From: JACMLC01 sp963817025
GTDB lineage: Bacteria; Acidobacteriota; Blastocatellia; Pyrinomonadales; Pyrinomonadaceae
DNA length: 64,000 nt
Reading direction: 5' to 3'
Assembly (NCBI GenBank): GCA_963817025.1
Contig: CAWFML010000001.1
Coordinates: 124,001-188,000 of the forward strand
Shown: positions 52,266-60,299 of the stretch, in pieces
Position numbering within the stretch: position 1 is the first letter of the stretch
Layout: every line of letters begins with the position of its first letter
Position numbers and translations under genes: made by a program
The notes under the pieces: model-generated
What the model saw: the letters and a program-made list of their open reading frames with translations, nothing else
The model's database searches: none
Told to the model about the DNA's origin: nothing

Positions 52266-53888
52266 TTAAGTGCGCCTGAGCGTTGCGAATGGACGCCAGA
52301 GGGCTTGCAGGCGCTTTGCACCGGCAGCCTGCAAGATGCTCATCAATCCCATGTACCCGTAGCCGAAGCAGAAAAGCGAAAGGAACGGAATCGTCCCCCA
52401 CAAACTGAACCGCGCGGCATAGAGGATGGCGAGCAGAAAATAGGCCGAGAAGCTCAGCTCAAGCAGCGGCAGCCAGCCGCGCTTGCGTTTATATTTCTTG
52501 CGCTTCCATGTTTCATCCGATGCTTCCTCGACGCGATACTTGGGCGTTCGCACAAACTCCGTCTTAAAGCCGACGATGGCTTCCAGAACTGCCCGCGCGT
52601 TTGAGAAAGCGAGGCCGATGCCGATTGCCATCACCAGCGGCAGATGCAGGAGTCGCTTCGCGCGCTTCTCGTCCAGGTACCACACGCCCGTCCCGTAAAA
52701 GAGCACGACCGAGATGGTCGAGAAAAACAGCAGCGGCACATCGAACACCATCAAGTGATAAAAGCCCTGATTGTAGCGCACGAGCAAGAGCGGGAATTGC
52801 AAAAAGCTGACGACGATCATCAAAGGATAACTGATGTTACCCGTCAGACGAAAAAACATTTCCAGCTTGACGCGCAGGGGCAGGGGCGCGGCCCAGATGC
52901 GACGATAGAGCTTGATGCCGACCTGCATCACGCCTTTGGCCCAGCGACGCTGTTGCGCCTTAAAAGCATTGATCTCAACCGGAATCTCCGACGGCGCTTC
53001 TTCGTCCAGCAGGTAAACGAAACGCCAGCCCATGAGCTGCGCGCGGAAACTGAGGTCTGTGTCTTCGGTCAGGGTGTCATGCTGCCAGCCGCCGCTCATC
53101 TCTATGGCTTTGCGCCGCCAGATGCCAGCCGTGCCGTTAAAGTTAAAGAAGCCGCCCGTGCGATTTCTGACCGTCTGTTCGACGACGAAGTGGCCGTCGA
53201 GCATGATGGTCTGAAGCCGCGTCAGAAGATTGTAGCCGCCGTTGATGTGCGACCAGCGCATCTGCGCGCAACCGACTAAGGGGTCTGTGAAGTAGTGAAC
53301 CAGCTTCATCAAACAATCCGGCTTCGGCACAAAGTCCGCATCGAAGATTGCCACCAGCTCGCCCTTCGCCGTCTTCAATCCGTTTTCCAGCGCGCCAGCT
53401 TTGTAACCAGTCCGGTCTGTGCGGTGTATGTAATGGATGTTGAAACCTTTTGCCGCGTAAGACTCGACGGTCGCACGTGCGAGCTTGACGGTCTCGTCCG
53501 TCGAATCATCCAGCACCTGAATCTCGAAACGGTGGCGCGGGTAGTCAATCTCCGTAATGGATTTCAAAAGCCGCTCGACGACATACATCTCATTAAAGAG
53601 CGGAAGCTGCACAGTGATGTGCGGCAGATCATCTGCGGCGAAATGCGCTTTCGGCTGCGGCACAAGCTTGCGGTATCGCCAGAAGTCCACGACCTGCTTG
53701 ATGCGATACATGCCGTAGACGGCCAGCACGCTTAAGATGCTGAAGTAGACGATGAGAACCGTGTAATCAAAACCATCCAGCTGGTACAGCGGGCTGATGT
53801 TTTTCTCTGTCTTATCCACGACCTCCAGATACTTTTTAAGCAGTTCTTCGGTGGTCGGGATAAATGCGGCAAGCGTGTGCAGGGACAT
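52266..53888 (-). CDS. processive GT2 glycosyltransferase (cellulose-synthase-like)
   Basis: 540 residues from the ATG at 53888; a TTG five codons earlier is an alternative. One N-terminal membrane segment (about 45-65) precedes the GT-A domain with VQLPLFNEM, VLDDSTDET, AIFDADFVP, TEDTDLSFR and QQRRWAKG, the D, DxD, TED and QxxRW motifs of processive beta-glycosyltransferases. At least four membrane segments follow. It probably polymerises and exports a polysaccharide or makes a glycolipid. Located alone, about 30 kb from the glycan operon. Confidence 0.9.
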   Translation of the reverse strand: MSLHTLAAFIPTTEELLKKYLEVVDKTEKNISPLYQLDGFDYTVLIVYFSILSVLAVYGMYRIKQVVDFWRYRKLVPQPKAHFAADDLPHITVQLPLFNEMYVVERLLKSITEIDYPRHRFEIQVLDDSTDETVKLARATVESYAAKGFNIHYIHRTDRTGYKAGALENGLKTAKGELVAIFDADFVPKPDCLMKLVHYFTDPLVGCAQMRWSHINGGYNLLTRLQTIMLDGHFVVEQTVRNRTGGFFNFNGTAGIWRRKAIEMSGGWQHDTLTEDTDLSFRAQLMGWRFVYLLDEEAPSEIPVEINAFKAQQRRWAKGVMQVGIKLYRRIWAAPLPLRVKLEMFFRLTGNISYPLMIVVSFLQFPLLLVRYNQGFYHLMVFDVPLLFFSTISVVLFYGTGVWYLDEKRAKRLLHLPLVMAIGIGLAFSNARAVLEAIVGFKTEFVRTPKYRVEEASDETWKRKKYKRKRGWLPLLELSFSAYFLLAILYAARFSLWGTIPFLSLFCFGYGYMGLMSILQAAGAKRLQALWRPFATLRRT

Positions 53889-54106
53889 AGCAGTCAATTC
53901 CAAAATCTAAACATCAATGCGGCGGGAGAGCGAGTCATAAAAGTTTGGCGAAGCCGGAAAATCCCGCGAATGCGACCGGCCCGCCGCTACCACACAGAAC
54001 GAGCAGCGCATCTGCCCGGAAGCATTCATGCGCTGCCCGCTGTAAGATGTGGGATTGTACTCTATTCGATGCCCGGATGAAAGGCGCGGGCAGCCCGCTC
54101 TGCCGG

Positions 54107-54673
54107 TTAAAACTGTCCGCCATAGCCTTGCGACGGCGGCGGCGGCGGGATGTCAGGCACGATGGGGTTTCGCTTCTCAAAAATAGACGTGCCGATTAAG
54201 CCGCCGAGAGTCGAGAAAGCCGTGTACGCGACGATTCCCATGACCATCCCGACGAGCATCGCGGGCAGCTTTTGGATGAACGGCTGATTTTGCTGAGCTG
54301 CTAATTGACGCCGCAGCTCTTCCGCCTGTCTGGGGTCTATGCTCTCAATAATTTCGACGAGTTTCGGAGTGAAAACATCTCCGATGATGAGACCTAAAGG
54401 GATGCCTATGACCCATGCTATGACTGTGCCGATCAGGCCGGCCATCAGTCCGAGCATCGCGCCTTCGGCTTTGCTGACCGGAACGGGCGATTGTTTGATA
54501 TAGAGATAAGCCGCCAGCCCGCCGCCGAGCACAGCCCAGCCGCAGCAACATAGATTGCCCAGATTGACAAACGGAATCGCAGACAGCACGCCCAACACGA
54601 CGCCGCCGATCAGAGCAGGTTTTAGTTTGTTTTCCATGCCTTCGAGTTTGCTTTCTTTAGATTCAGGCGTCAA
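54107..54673 (-). CDS. membrane protein with Pro/Gly-rich tail
   Basis: 188 residues with about four hydrophobic segments (ALIGGVVLGVLSAIPFVN; GWAVLGGGLAAYLYI; GLMAGLIGTVIAWVIGIPLGLIIG; MLVGMVMGIVAYTAFSTLGGLIG), a Gln/Ala-rich charged loop between the third and fourth, and the tail PDIPPPPPSQGYGGQF. A CCCG motif lies near residue 43. The TTG start at 54673 overlaps the upstream stop by four bases (TTGA), with GGAAG before it; an ATG at 54637 is also possible. I do not recognise the family by name. Probably co-expressed with the DUF2085 gene. Confidence 0.75.
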   Translation of the reverse strand: MTPESKESKLEGMENKLKPALIGGVVLGVLSAIPFVNLGNLCCCGWAVLGGGLAAYLYIKQSPVPVSKAEGAMLGLMAGLIGTVIAWVIGIPLGLIIGDVFTPKLVEIIESIDPRQAEELRRQLAAQQNQPFIQKLPAMLVGMVMGIVAYTAFSTLGGLIGTSIFEKRNPIVPDIPPPPPSQGYGGQF

Positions 54674-55308
54674 ACCATCTTCCGCGTGTCCTTAAATGCG
54701 ACTCGACGGAGAGCTATAGTCACTCGGCACAACGCGGTCTGAAGTAATGCGCGAAGTCGTCTTTGGCTCCGGCGTGCCAGCCGTCGAAGAATTTTTAAAA
54801 AGCTTCGCCAGTCAGTCTGTAGCACGTCCATCAATCCGGGCACGACGTAAAGAGCCGCGACAAAGCCGAGCAAGCCGCCCGTCAGAACCCGCGACAGGTG
54901 CACGTTCTCCCAGATGCCGAAAAATCCGAGCGACCAATCAATCGCCAGCGGCACGCAGGCCACAAACAGCCACAACCGCGCAGGCGTGTCCGTTCGCTTG
55001 AGCGATCTCAGGAGCGGGTACAGGATAACGCCCGCAGCAAACCCTGCGTAGATGCCTGTGCAACGAGAGCAGACGGCAAAGGCATGCCCCTCAAGATGAA
55101 ACGAGCGTTCCGGGATTTGATGACAGAGCGGGCTAAATCCCTTGTAAATAACCTGCGCCACAGACACATAGCCATGCGCCAGCGCGAACGGCGCGCCGAC
55201 AATCATCCCCATCCACAACAGCACGCACACAGCCGCCCCGCTCCACATCAGCACTTGCGCGCGACTGGTCTGAACCGACTGCGGAATGTATTCTGCCGGA
55301 GAAAGCAT
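54670..55308 (-). CDS. DUF2085-family membrane protein
   Basis: 212 residues. The family signature is clear: SPLCHQIPERSFHLEGHAFAVCSRCTGIYAGF (about residues 56-87), with conserved His/Cys and a CxxC pair close to the membrane, suggesting a metal site or redox function. About four or five hydrophobic segments. The basic C-terminal part (RRLARRSQRRLRALLQ) is cytoplasmic. Function unknown. Overlaps the next gene by four bases. Confidence 0.85.
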   Translation of the reverse strand: MLSPAEYIPQSVQTSRAQVLMWSGAAVCVLLWMGMIVGAPFALAHGYVSVAQVIYKGFSPLCHQIPERSFHLEGHAFAVCSRCTGIYAGFAAGVILYPLLRSLKRTDTPARLWLFVACVPLAIDWSLGFFGIWENVHLSRVLTGGLLGFVAALYVVPGLMDVLQTDWRSFLKILRRLARRSQRRLRALLQTALCRVTIALRRVAFKDTRKMV

Positions 55309-55365
55309 AAAGTTTAAGAACTCTGAATTAAAAAGCGGAACCCGCTTTATCGTTTCCGCACGCCC

Positions 55366-55604
55366 GCCTAAGCTTTAGGAACGCCCGCCGAGCTTCTCGG
55401 CAAGCGTGCCGAAGCTTTAGGCACATCCGCCGGGACTCTCGGCGAGCCTGCCGAGGCTCTCGGCACGTCATCCGATGTTCTCGGCACACCCGCCGAGCTT
55501 CTCGGCGAGACCGCCGAAGCTATCGGCACGCTCGCCGACGTTCTCGGCATGTCTGCCTAAGCTCTCGGCGCGTCTGCCGAGGTTCCCGGCACGCGTGCCG
55601 ATAG
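55366..55604. repeat. 21-bp tandem repeat array 1 (GCCGA...TCGGC units)
   Basis: Eleven full 21-bp units plus a partial one, in exact register. Each unit has an internal inverted repeat (GCCGA-x4/5-TCGGC) followed by a six-base variable part. Read as protein the period gives heptads, for example AEALGTS on plus and PRSSAGV on minus, but in-frame stops occur on plus and no start or ribosome site is seen. A noncoding array of small hairpins or a decayed coding repeat are both possible. Confidence 0.85.
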
Positions 55605-55640
55605 ACTAAGAAACTGACTCTTTCTTCTGCGTCCTGCGCT

Positions 55641-56690
55641 TCAGAATCGAATCACTGCATCGGGGCCGCCTTCGACGTGGACTGTGTCAACAAAGCGTAT
55701 ATGCTTGGATTCCGTGGTCATGACGAGCGAGTGCGTGCGCTTGCCTGAGCCGAAGAACCTGACGCCGCGCAAGAGCGCGCCATCTGTGACGCCCGTGGCA
55801 GCGAAGATAATCTTTTTGCCCGGCGCAAGATCGTCCGTGTCGTAAACTTTGTCCGGGTCATTGATGCCCATCTCCTTCAAGCGCCCGATGACCTCTTCTC
55901 TGGCAGGCACTTTGTCTTTATCCACGCCGAGCCGTTCGGGGTCGAAGACGAGACGGGCCTGTATCTCTCCGTTGAGACACTTCATCGCCGCAGCCGTGAT
56001 GACGCCTTCGGGCGCGCCGCCGATGCCCATCAGCGCGTGTATATTCGTTCCGGCCACAGCCGCAGAGATGCCCGCAGACAAATCCCCGTCCGAGATGAGA
56101 CGGATACGCGCTCCGGCCTCGCGCACATCGTTGATAAGCTTTTTATGCCGCGAGCGTTCAAGCACGATGACCGTCAAATCTTCTATGTCACGCCCCAGAC
56201 GGCGCGCGATGTTCTTCAGGTTATCTTTGACGGGCGCATCAATATCCACTGCGCCGCGCGAGGATGGGCCGACGACAATTTTATCCATGTAAATGTCCGG
56301 CGCATTCAGGAGTCCGCCGCGCTCTGCCGCCGCGAGCACCGCGATAGCGTTGTTCGCGCCGAGCGCGCAGAGGTTTGTGCCTTCGAGCGGGTCAACGGCG
56401 ATGTCAACTTCTGGAAACTCGTTTCTGATGTCTTCTTCGAGGATGCCGCCGCCGCCCACCTCTTCGCCGATGTAGAGCATAGGGGCTTCGTCGCGCTCGC
56501 CTTCACCGATGACGATGCGACCGCGCATCGGCACAGTATCCATCACTTCGCGCATCGCTTCGACGGCGACATGGTCTGAATATTTCCTGTCGCCCTGCCC
56601 CATTGTGCGCGCAGCGGCGATGGCCGCCGCCTCGCAGACGCGCAAAAAGTCGAGCGACAACTCGCGCTCCGTTCTCAACTCGTGTCTCAT
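55641..56690 (-). CDS. glpX: class II fructose-1,6-bisphosphatase
   Basis: Catalyses the gluconeogenic hydrolysis of fructose-1,6-bisphosphate. Family signatures are RVCEAAAIAAARTMGQGD, AVEAMREVMDTVPMRGRIVIGEGERDEAPMLYIGEEVG (metal-binding acidic residues), VDPLEGTN and MGIGGAPEGVITAAAMKCLNG. I chose the ATG at 56690 (349 residues), which has AGGAG eight bases upstream; the longer frame adds 32 unrelated residues. Confidence 0.95.
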   Translation of the reverse strand: MRHELRTERELSLDFLRVCEAAAIAAARTMGQGDRKYSDHVAVEAMREVMDTVPMRGRIVIGEGERDEAPMLYIGEEVGGGGILEEDIRNEFPEVDIAVDPLEGTNLCALGANNAIAVLAAAERGGLLNAPDIYMDKIVVGPSSRGAVDIDAPVKDNLKNIARRLGRDIEDLTVIVLERSRHKKLINDVREAGARIRLISDGDLSAGISAAVAGTNIHALMGIGGAPEGVITAAAMKCLNGEIQARLVFDPERLGVDKDKVPAREEVIGRLKEMGINDPDKVYDTDDLAPGKKIIFAATGVTDGALLRGVRFFGSGKRTHSLVMTTESKHIRFVDTVHVEGGPDAVIRF

Positions 56691-56804
56691 CAAGGCTTCT
56701 CCTGTTCGATGGAAAGTCTGCGCCGCGCGAAGCGTCCTGCAACCTCGCTTCTGAAGCTCGCGTGGGTTGGAAAATTGCGCGGTCATAGTAGCAGAGCAGA
56801 TGCT

Positions 56805-56952
56805 GAATTAACAGGGATAAGCAGGAGACGGAAGAGGGTCAAAGGGCCAAAGGGTAAAAGGGTAAAAGGAAGATGATAGTTCTGCCATTTACCCTTTTCA
56901 CCATTTACCCTTTTGCTCCTTATCTTTTCATTCCGTCCATCCCTGTTTGAAT
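56805..56952. repeat. nested inverted repeat (AACAGGGAT outer, AAAGGGTAAAAGG inner)
   Basis: Outer arms GAATTAACAGGGAT and ATCCCTGTTTGAATC; next GGAGACGGAA and TTCCGTCC; inner CAAAGGGTAAAAGGGTAAAA and TTTACCCTTTTCACCATTTA. It combines the outer family of 19906-20020 with the inner family of 14017/42751. It fills most of the divergent space between glpX and the TolB/TPR gene. Confidence 0.65.
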
Positions 56953-57010
56953 CTCCTCCGGCGTGATTTAGAATGGCTTCGTTATTTTAATCCTGTCTTC
57001 CAGCTAAATC

Positions 57011-58648
57011 ATGAAACGCTGCCCCGCCTGCCAGCACGCCTATGTGGATTCGATGAGCTATTGCCGCTTTGACGGCACTGCGCTCACCGGCGTCCTGTCG
57101 CCGACTGCTGAAGAACAGGCGACATTGATGCAGCTTCCTTCGCATGAGAGCGATGCTATCGGGACGGAGGTTTTCGGCGGCGCGGTCTCGGCGAGCAGCC
57201 TTGTGACTTCTTCCTCGCTGACGAGTCCGCTCAGGCGCAGGCGGCGTTCTTCCAAATCAAAAGCCATAGACTCGCTTGCCGTCCTGCCGCTGGAAAATGC
57301 TGCGGACGATCCGCAGCTCGAATATCTGACGGACGGCATCACAGAAGGCATCATCAACATCCTCTCGCAACTGCCGAAGCTGAGGGTCGTGCCGCGCAGC
57401 ACTGTCTTTCGCTACAAGGGACGCGCCCCCGACCCGCAGGAGACAGGGCGCGAGCTGGGTGTGAGGGCTGTTCTGGCGGGGCGCGTTTTTCAAATGGGCG
57501 AGGTGCTGGTCATCAAAACCGAGTTGATTGATGTCGAGCAGGAGTCGCAGCTCTGGGGCGAACAGTATCGAAGACGCCCGACGGACATCTTCACTTTGCA
57601 GGAAGAGATTTCGCAGGAGATTAGCGAGAAGCTGCGCCTGCGTTTGACGGGCGAAGAGAAGAAGCGGCTGGGCAAACGCTACACACAGAACACGGATGCC
57701 TATCACTTTTATTTGCAGGGCCGCTACTTTACAAACAAGCGCACGACCGGATGGATCAAGAAGGGCATAGAGCATTTCCAGCGCGCGATTGACCTCGACC
57801 CGAACTACGCTCTGGCCCATGCGGGCCTCGCGGACGCTTACGCCTTTCTGGCTTCTTCGACGGGCGAGCGTCCGCCCGCAGAGTTTTACCCGAAGACAAA
57901 AGCCGCCGCGTTGAAGGCTTTGGAGATTGACGATTCTCTGGCAGAGGCGCACACCTCGCTCGGCTTCTTTTACGTGATGTATGAATGGAATTTTGAGGAA
58001 GCCAGAAAAGCTTTTAAGCGCGCCATCGAACTCAATCCCGGTTATGCCAACGCGCATGACGGCTACAGCTTCTATTTCAAAGCGACCGGGCAGCACGAAA
58101 AAGCCATCCGCGAATGCCTGCGCGCACAAAAAGTTGACCCGCTTTCCCTGTTCGCGCATGTCAGCACGGCTTGGGCCTATTATTTCGCGCGGCAATATGA
58201 ACAGGCCATCGAGCAGAACCGTAAGGCGCTCGAACTGGATTCGCGCTTCGTCTTCGCCTACTGGAACATGGGCCTCGCGCTGGCCCAACTGGGAAGAATC
58301 CAGGAAGCCATCAACGCTTTAGAGCAAGCCGTCGAGTATTCGGAGGGCGGGCTGACATTCAAAGCTTATCTAGGATACGTCCACGCGCTGGCGGGACGCT
58401 GGACGGACGCCCAACAGGCTCTGACGGAACTGGAAGAGCTGGCGAAAGAGAGATACGTGCCCGCTTATTATCCGGCGATTATCTATCTGGGGTTGGACGC
58501 GCCGGAGCAGGCTCTCGGCTGGCTCGAACGCGCGCGTGAGGAACGCTCCGGGTTTTTAGCCTTCGTCAACGTCGAGCCGATGTTCGACGGCCTGCGCGCG
58601 GATGCTCGCTTTCAGGACTTTGCACGGCGCATCGGCCCTGACGCGTAA
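57011..58648 (+). CDS. zinc-ribbon / TolB-like / TPR protein
   Basis: 545 residues. The start MKRCPACQHAYVDSMSYCRFDGTAL is a likely zinc ribbon (C4, C7, C18). Residues about 90-200 match the TolB N-terminal/FlgO-like domain found in adenylate-cyclase-type and winged-helix regulators (SLAVLPLENAADDPQLEYLTDGITEGIINILSQLPKLRVVPRSTVFRYKG). About eight TPR units follow (230-530; RAIDLDPNYALAHAGLADAY, RAIELNPGYANAHDGYSFYF). No kinase or DNA-binding domain is attached; most relatives have one. Probably a protein-interaction scaffold. Confidence 0.85.
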   Translation: MKRCPACQHAYVDSMSYCRFDGTALTGVLSPTAEEQATLMQLPSHESDAIGTEVFGGAVSASSLVTSSSLTSPLRRRRRSSKSKAIDSLAVLPLENAADDPQLEYLTDGITEGIINILSQLPKLRVVPRSTVFRYKGRAPDPQETGRELGVRAVLAGRVFQMGEVLVIKTELIDVEQESQLWGEQYRRRPTDIFTLQEEISQEISEKLRLRLTGEEKKRLGKRYTQNTDAYHFYLQGRYFTNKRTTGWIKKGIEHFQRAIDLDPNYALAHAGLADAYAFLASSTGERPPAEFYPKTKAAALKALEIDDSLAEAHTSLGFFYVMYEWNFEEARKAFKRAIELNPGYANAHDGYSFYFKATGQHEKAIRECLRAQKVDPLSLFAHVSTAWAYYFARQYEQAIEQNRKALELDSRFVFAYWNMGLALAQLGRIQEAINALEQAVEYSEGGLTFKAYLGYVHALAGRWTDAQQALTELEELAKERYVPAYYPAIIYLGLDAPEQALGWLERAREERSGFLAFVNVEPMFDGLRADARFQDFARRIGPDA

Positions 58649-58722
58649 GCCGGAAATTCGCAGACTCGTGTATACTGTCTCGTCTTTCTCTTATCAACAC
58701 AAAGTTTCCGAAGGAGCACATC

Positions 58723-59265
58723 TTGAAAACAAGCAAATTAACAGTGCTGGCAGCCACGCTGGCCCTCTGCGCGCTGGCATTGACAGGTTGCAATAAAGCG
58801 GCGACCAACACCAACAACGCCAACAGCACTGCAAACTCGAACGCGACGGCAAACAGCAACAAGCCGCCGGTAGCCGCCGACGCATCCGCGACCGGAGATT
58901 ACTCCACGCCGACCGCAGCCTTTAAAACTTTCTACGAAGCGGCAAAGAAAAATGACATTGAGGGGATGAAGCGCTCAATGACGAAAAAGACGATGGCGGT
59001 CATGGAAAAGGCTGCTGCCGAAGAGAAGAAATCGGTAGACGAAGCTTTTAAAGAGATGAACAAAGACGCCCCGTCAAGTGTTCCCGAAATACGTAATGAG
59101 AAGATAGATGGCGACAAGGCCACTGTCGAAATCAAAGATGACAAGATGAAGGATTGGAGCACTGTTCCCTTTGTCAAAGAGAACGGTCAATGGAAGATCG
59201 CGCTGGCGGACGCAATGGCCGGAGCAATGGATAAGATGGAGTCAATGGACTCGGAGAAGAAATAG
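58723..59265 (+). CDS. lipoprotein with NTF2-like domain
   Basis: 180 residues from a TTG start backed by a strong AAGGAG six bases upstream. The lipobox LTGC (Cys23) marks it for lipid attachment. A 30-residue Asn/Thr/Ala linker follows, then an NTF2/DUF4878-like domain (STPTAAFKTFYEAAKKNDIEGMKRSMTKKTMAVMEKA ... VPFVKENGQWKIALADA). Such domains often bind small ligands or partners on the cell surface; the specific function is unknown. Its own terminator follows. Confidence 0.85.
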   Translation: MKTSKLTVLAATLALCALALTGCNKAATNTNNANSTANSNATANSNKPPVAADASATGDYSTPTAAFKTFYEAAKKNDIEGMKRSMTKKTMAVMEKAAAEEKKSVDEAFKEMNKDAPSSVPEIRNEKIDGDKATVEIKDDKMKDWSTVPFVKENGQWKIALADAMAGAMDKMESMDSEKK

Positions 59266-59294
59266 AGAGTTTGCGCTTCAGCAGTTTGGACAAG

Positions 59295-59337
59295 AAAAAG
59301 CCAGCCGCATTCCTATGAGAAGGACGGCTGGCTTTTT
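59295..59337 (+). terminator. rho-independent terminator of the lipoprotein gene
   Basis: AAAAAGCCAGCCG and CGGCTGGCTTTTT pair perfectly over 13 bp around a 16-base loop, ending in a T tract, 30 bases after the stop codon. It would work in both directions. Confidence 0.9.
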
Positions 59338-59350
59338 CGCTTGTTTAAGT

Positions 59351-59421
59351 CAGAACCGCCTGCGGTAGCGGGCGGGTTCTTGGCAGAGAATGACCCGCCC
59401 GCTACCACAGGGAGGGTTCTG
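59351..59421. repeat. REP-like inverted repeat (GGTAGCGGGCGGGT core)
   Basis: CAGAACCGCCTGCGGTAGCG followed by GGCGGGTTCT faces GACCCGCCCGCTACCACAGG and GAGGGTTCTG. The two halves pair with a few mismatches. Directly downstream of the lipoprotein terminator. Confidence 0.65.
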
Positions 59422-59440
59422 ATTTTTCAACTACGGCAGA

Positions 59441-59881
59441 ATGACTGGTAGCCGAAAGTGTTGGTCGAGCGTCGTGCGCAATCGTGCGCTCGTCCATCTC
59501 AGCCATGCGCTCGTCACGCGCACACCTGCGACCGCTGAGCGCAGTATTACGCTCGTCGTGCGCATGGCTGAGATGGACGAGCGCAGAGTTGAGATTGTCA
59601 AGCGCTGCCTCGCGCTCGTCACGCGCTGCTCAGCGCTTGACGAGCGCACGACTGCGCACGACGAGCGCACGACTGCGCTTGACGAGCGCACGATTGCGCG
59701 CGACGAGCGCGCGACTGCGCACGACGAGCGCAAGGCGGCGCACGACGAGCGCAACACTGCGCTTGACGAGCGCAAGGCGGCGCATATCCTGCTCAGGATG
59801 GCGCTCAAGCATCTTCAAGCCGCGTTTGTTTGGCCGCAGATTGCGATTGGCAAGCGCAATATCACTCTCTATAGCTATTAG
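59441..59881 (+). CDS. possible heptad-repeat protein encoded by a 21-bp array
   Basis: A 146-codon frame made almost wholly of seven-residue units of the form R-x-x-A-x-D/V-x (RTTAHDE, RTTALDE, RATAHDE, RKAAHDE, RNTALDE; upstream RNRALVH, RCLALVT). The heptad rhythm continues past the DNA repeat (LRMALKH, LQAAFVW, PQIAIGK). If translated it would form a charged helical rod. Against it: no ribosome binding site, and other frames on both strands are also open (for example RTTSARL on plus), as expected for any 21-bp periodic DNA lacking stops. Treat as a candidate only. Confidence 0.3.
   Translation: MTGSRKCWSSVVRNRALVHLSHALVTRTPATAERSITLVVRMAEMDERRVEIVKRCLALVTRCSALDERTTAHDERTTALDERTIARDERATAHDERKAAHDERNTALDERKAAHILLRMALKHLQAAFVWPQIAIGKRNITLYSY
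59451..59785. repeat. 21-bp periodic array 2 (GACGAGCGCA units)
   Basis: Seven adjoining 21-bp units starting GACGAGCGC run from 59639 to 59785. Upstream, 59451-59638 keeps the same 21-bp register with diverged units, some as the reverse complement (TGCGCTCGTC). About 15 units in all. Confidence 0.85.
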
Positions 59882-60000
59882 CGAATGAGTCAACTGCGTC
59901 CTCGCTGACGGTCGGGCTACTGCCCCGTGAGCGACAGGACAGGGGCAGTAGCCCGACCGTCAGGGAGGGCGCAGGCAGTTGCAATCCTCTATAAAAAGGA
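59876..60000. repeat. REP/BIME-like palindromic element, copy 2
   Basis: CTATTAGCGAATGAGT, then the arms CTCGCTGACGGTCGGGCTAC and GTAGCCCGACCGTCAGGGAG, then GCAGGCAGTTGCAATCC. It matches the element at 48765-48894 inside and outside the hairpin. Confidence 0.7.
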
Positions 60001-60002
60001 TG

Positions 60003-60209
60003 CTTGAAAAGTCTGTGCAAGCCCCGAAGGGGCGCAATGTAATAGCCTGTGGCAACGCCACAGGTATCGAGTCATGATGCTGATTCCAAGCCCTGAAAGG
60101 GCGAAATAATTTATGCCGCCCTTTCAGGGCTTATTATCTAAAGGGGCGTGTTGACCTGTGGCGTTGCCACAGGCTATTGCATCGCGCCCCTTCGGGGCTT
60201 TTCAAACAG
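60003..60209. repeat. large nested palindrome
   Basis: Outer arms include TTGAAAAGTCTGTGCAAGCC, CCGAAGGGGCGCAATG, AATAGCCTGTGGCAACGCCA on the left and TGGCGTTGCCACAGGCTATT, CGCGCCCCTTCGGGGCTTTT on the right. In the centre AAGCCCTGAAAGGGCG faces CGCCCTTTCAGGGCTT. The whole can fold into one long stem or several small REP-like hairpins. Confidence 0.7.
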
Positions 60210-60212
60210 CGT

Positions 60213-60250
60213 CTAAAAGAAGAAGGCGAGGCTTTATGCCAGCCTCGCCC
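60213..60250 (-). terminator. probable terminator of the acyl-CoA dehydrogenase gene
   Basis: On the minus strand GGCGAGGC pairs with GCCTCGCC (8 bp, nine-base loop) and is followed by TTCTTCTTTT. Located 50 bases after the stop codon. Confidence 0.7.
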
Positions 60251-60299
60251 CTTACAATATGCCAGCCCCGCCCCTTACAACTCGAAGATGAAGATGAAG

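Noticed and set aside
55368..55550. 60-codon minus-strand heptad-repeat protein (PRSSAGV type)
   Set aside because: It is an automatic result of 21-bp periodicity; no ribosome site and the array continues beyond the stop.
55366..55604. CRISPR array
   Set aside because: Units are 21 bp, contiguous and without distinct spacers; no cas genes in the window.
57257..58288. 343-codon minus-strand open frame opposite the TPR gene
   Set aside because: Shadow frame; the plus-strand TolB/TPR protein has clear domains.
59451..59785. CRISPR array
   Set aside because: Contiguous 21-bp units with no unique spacers; some units are reverse complements.
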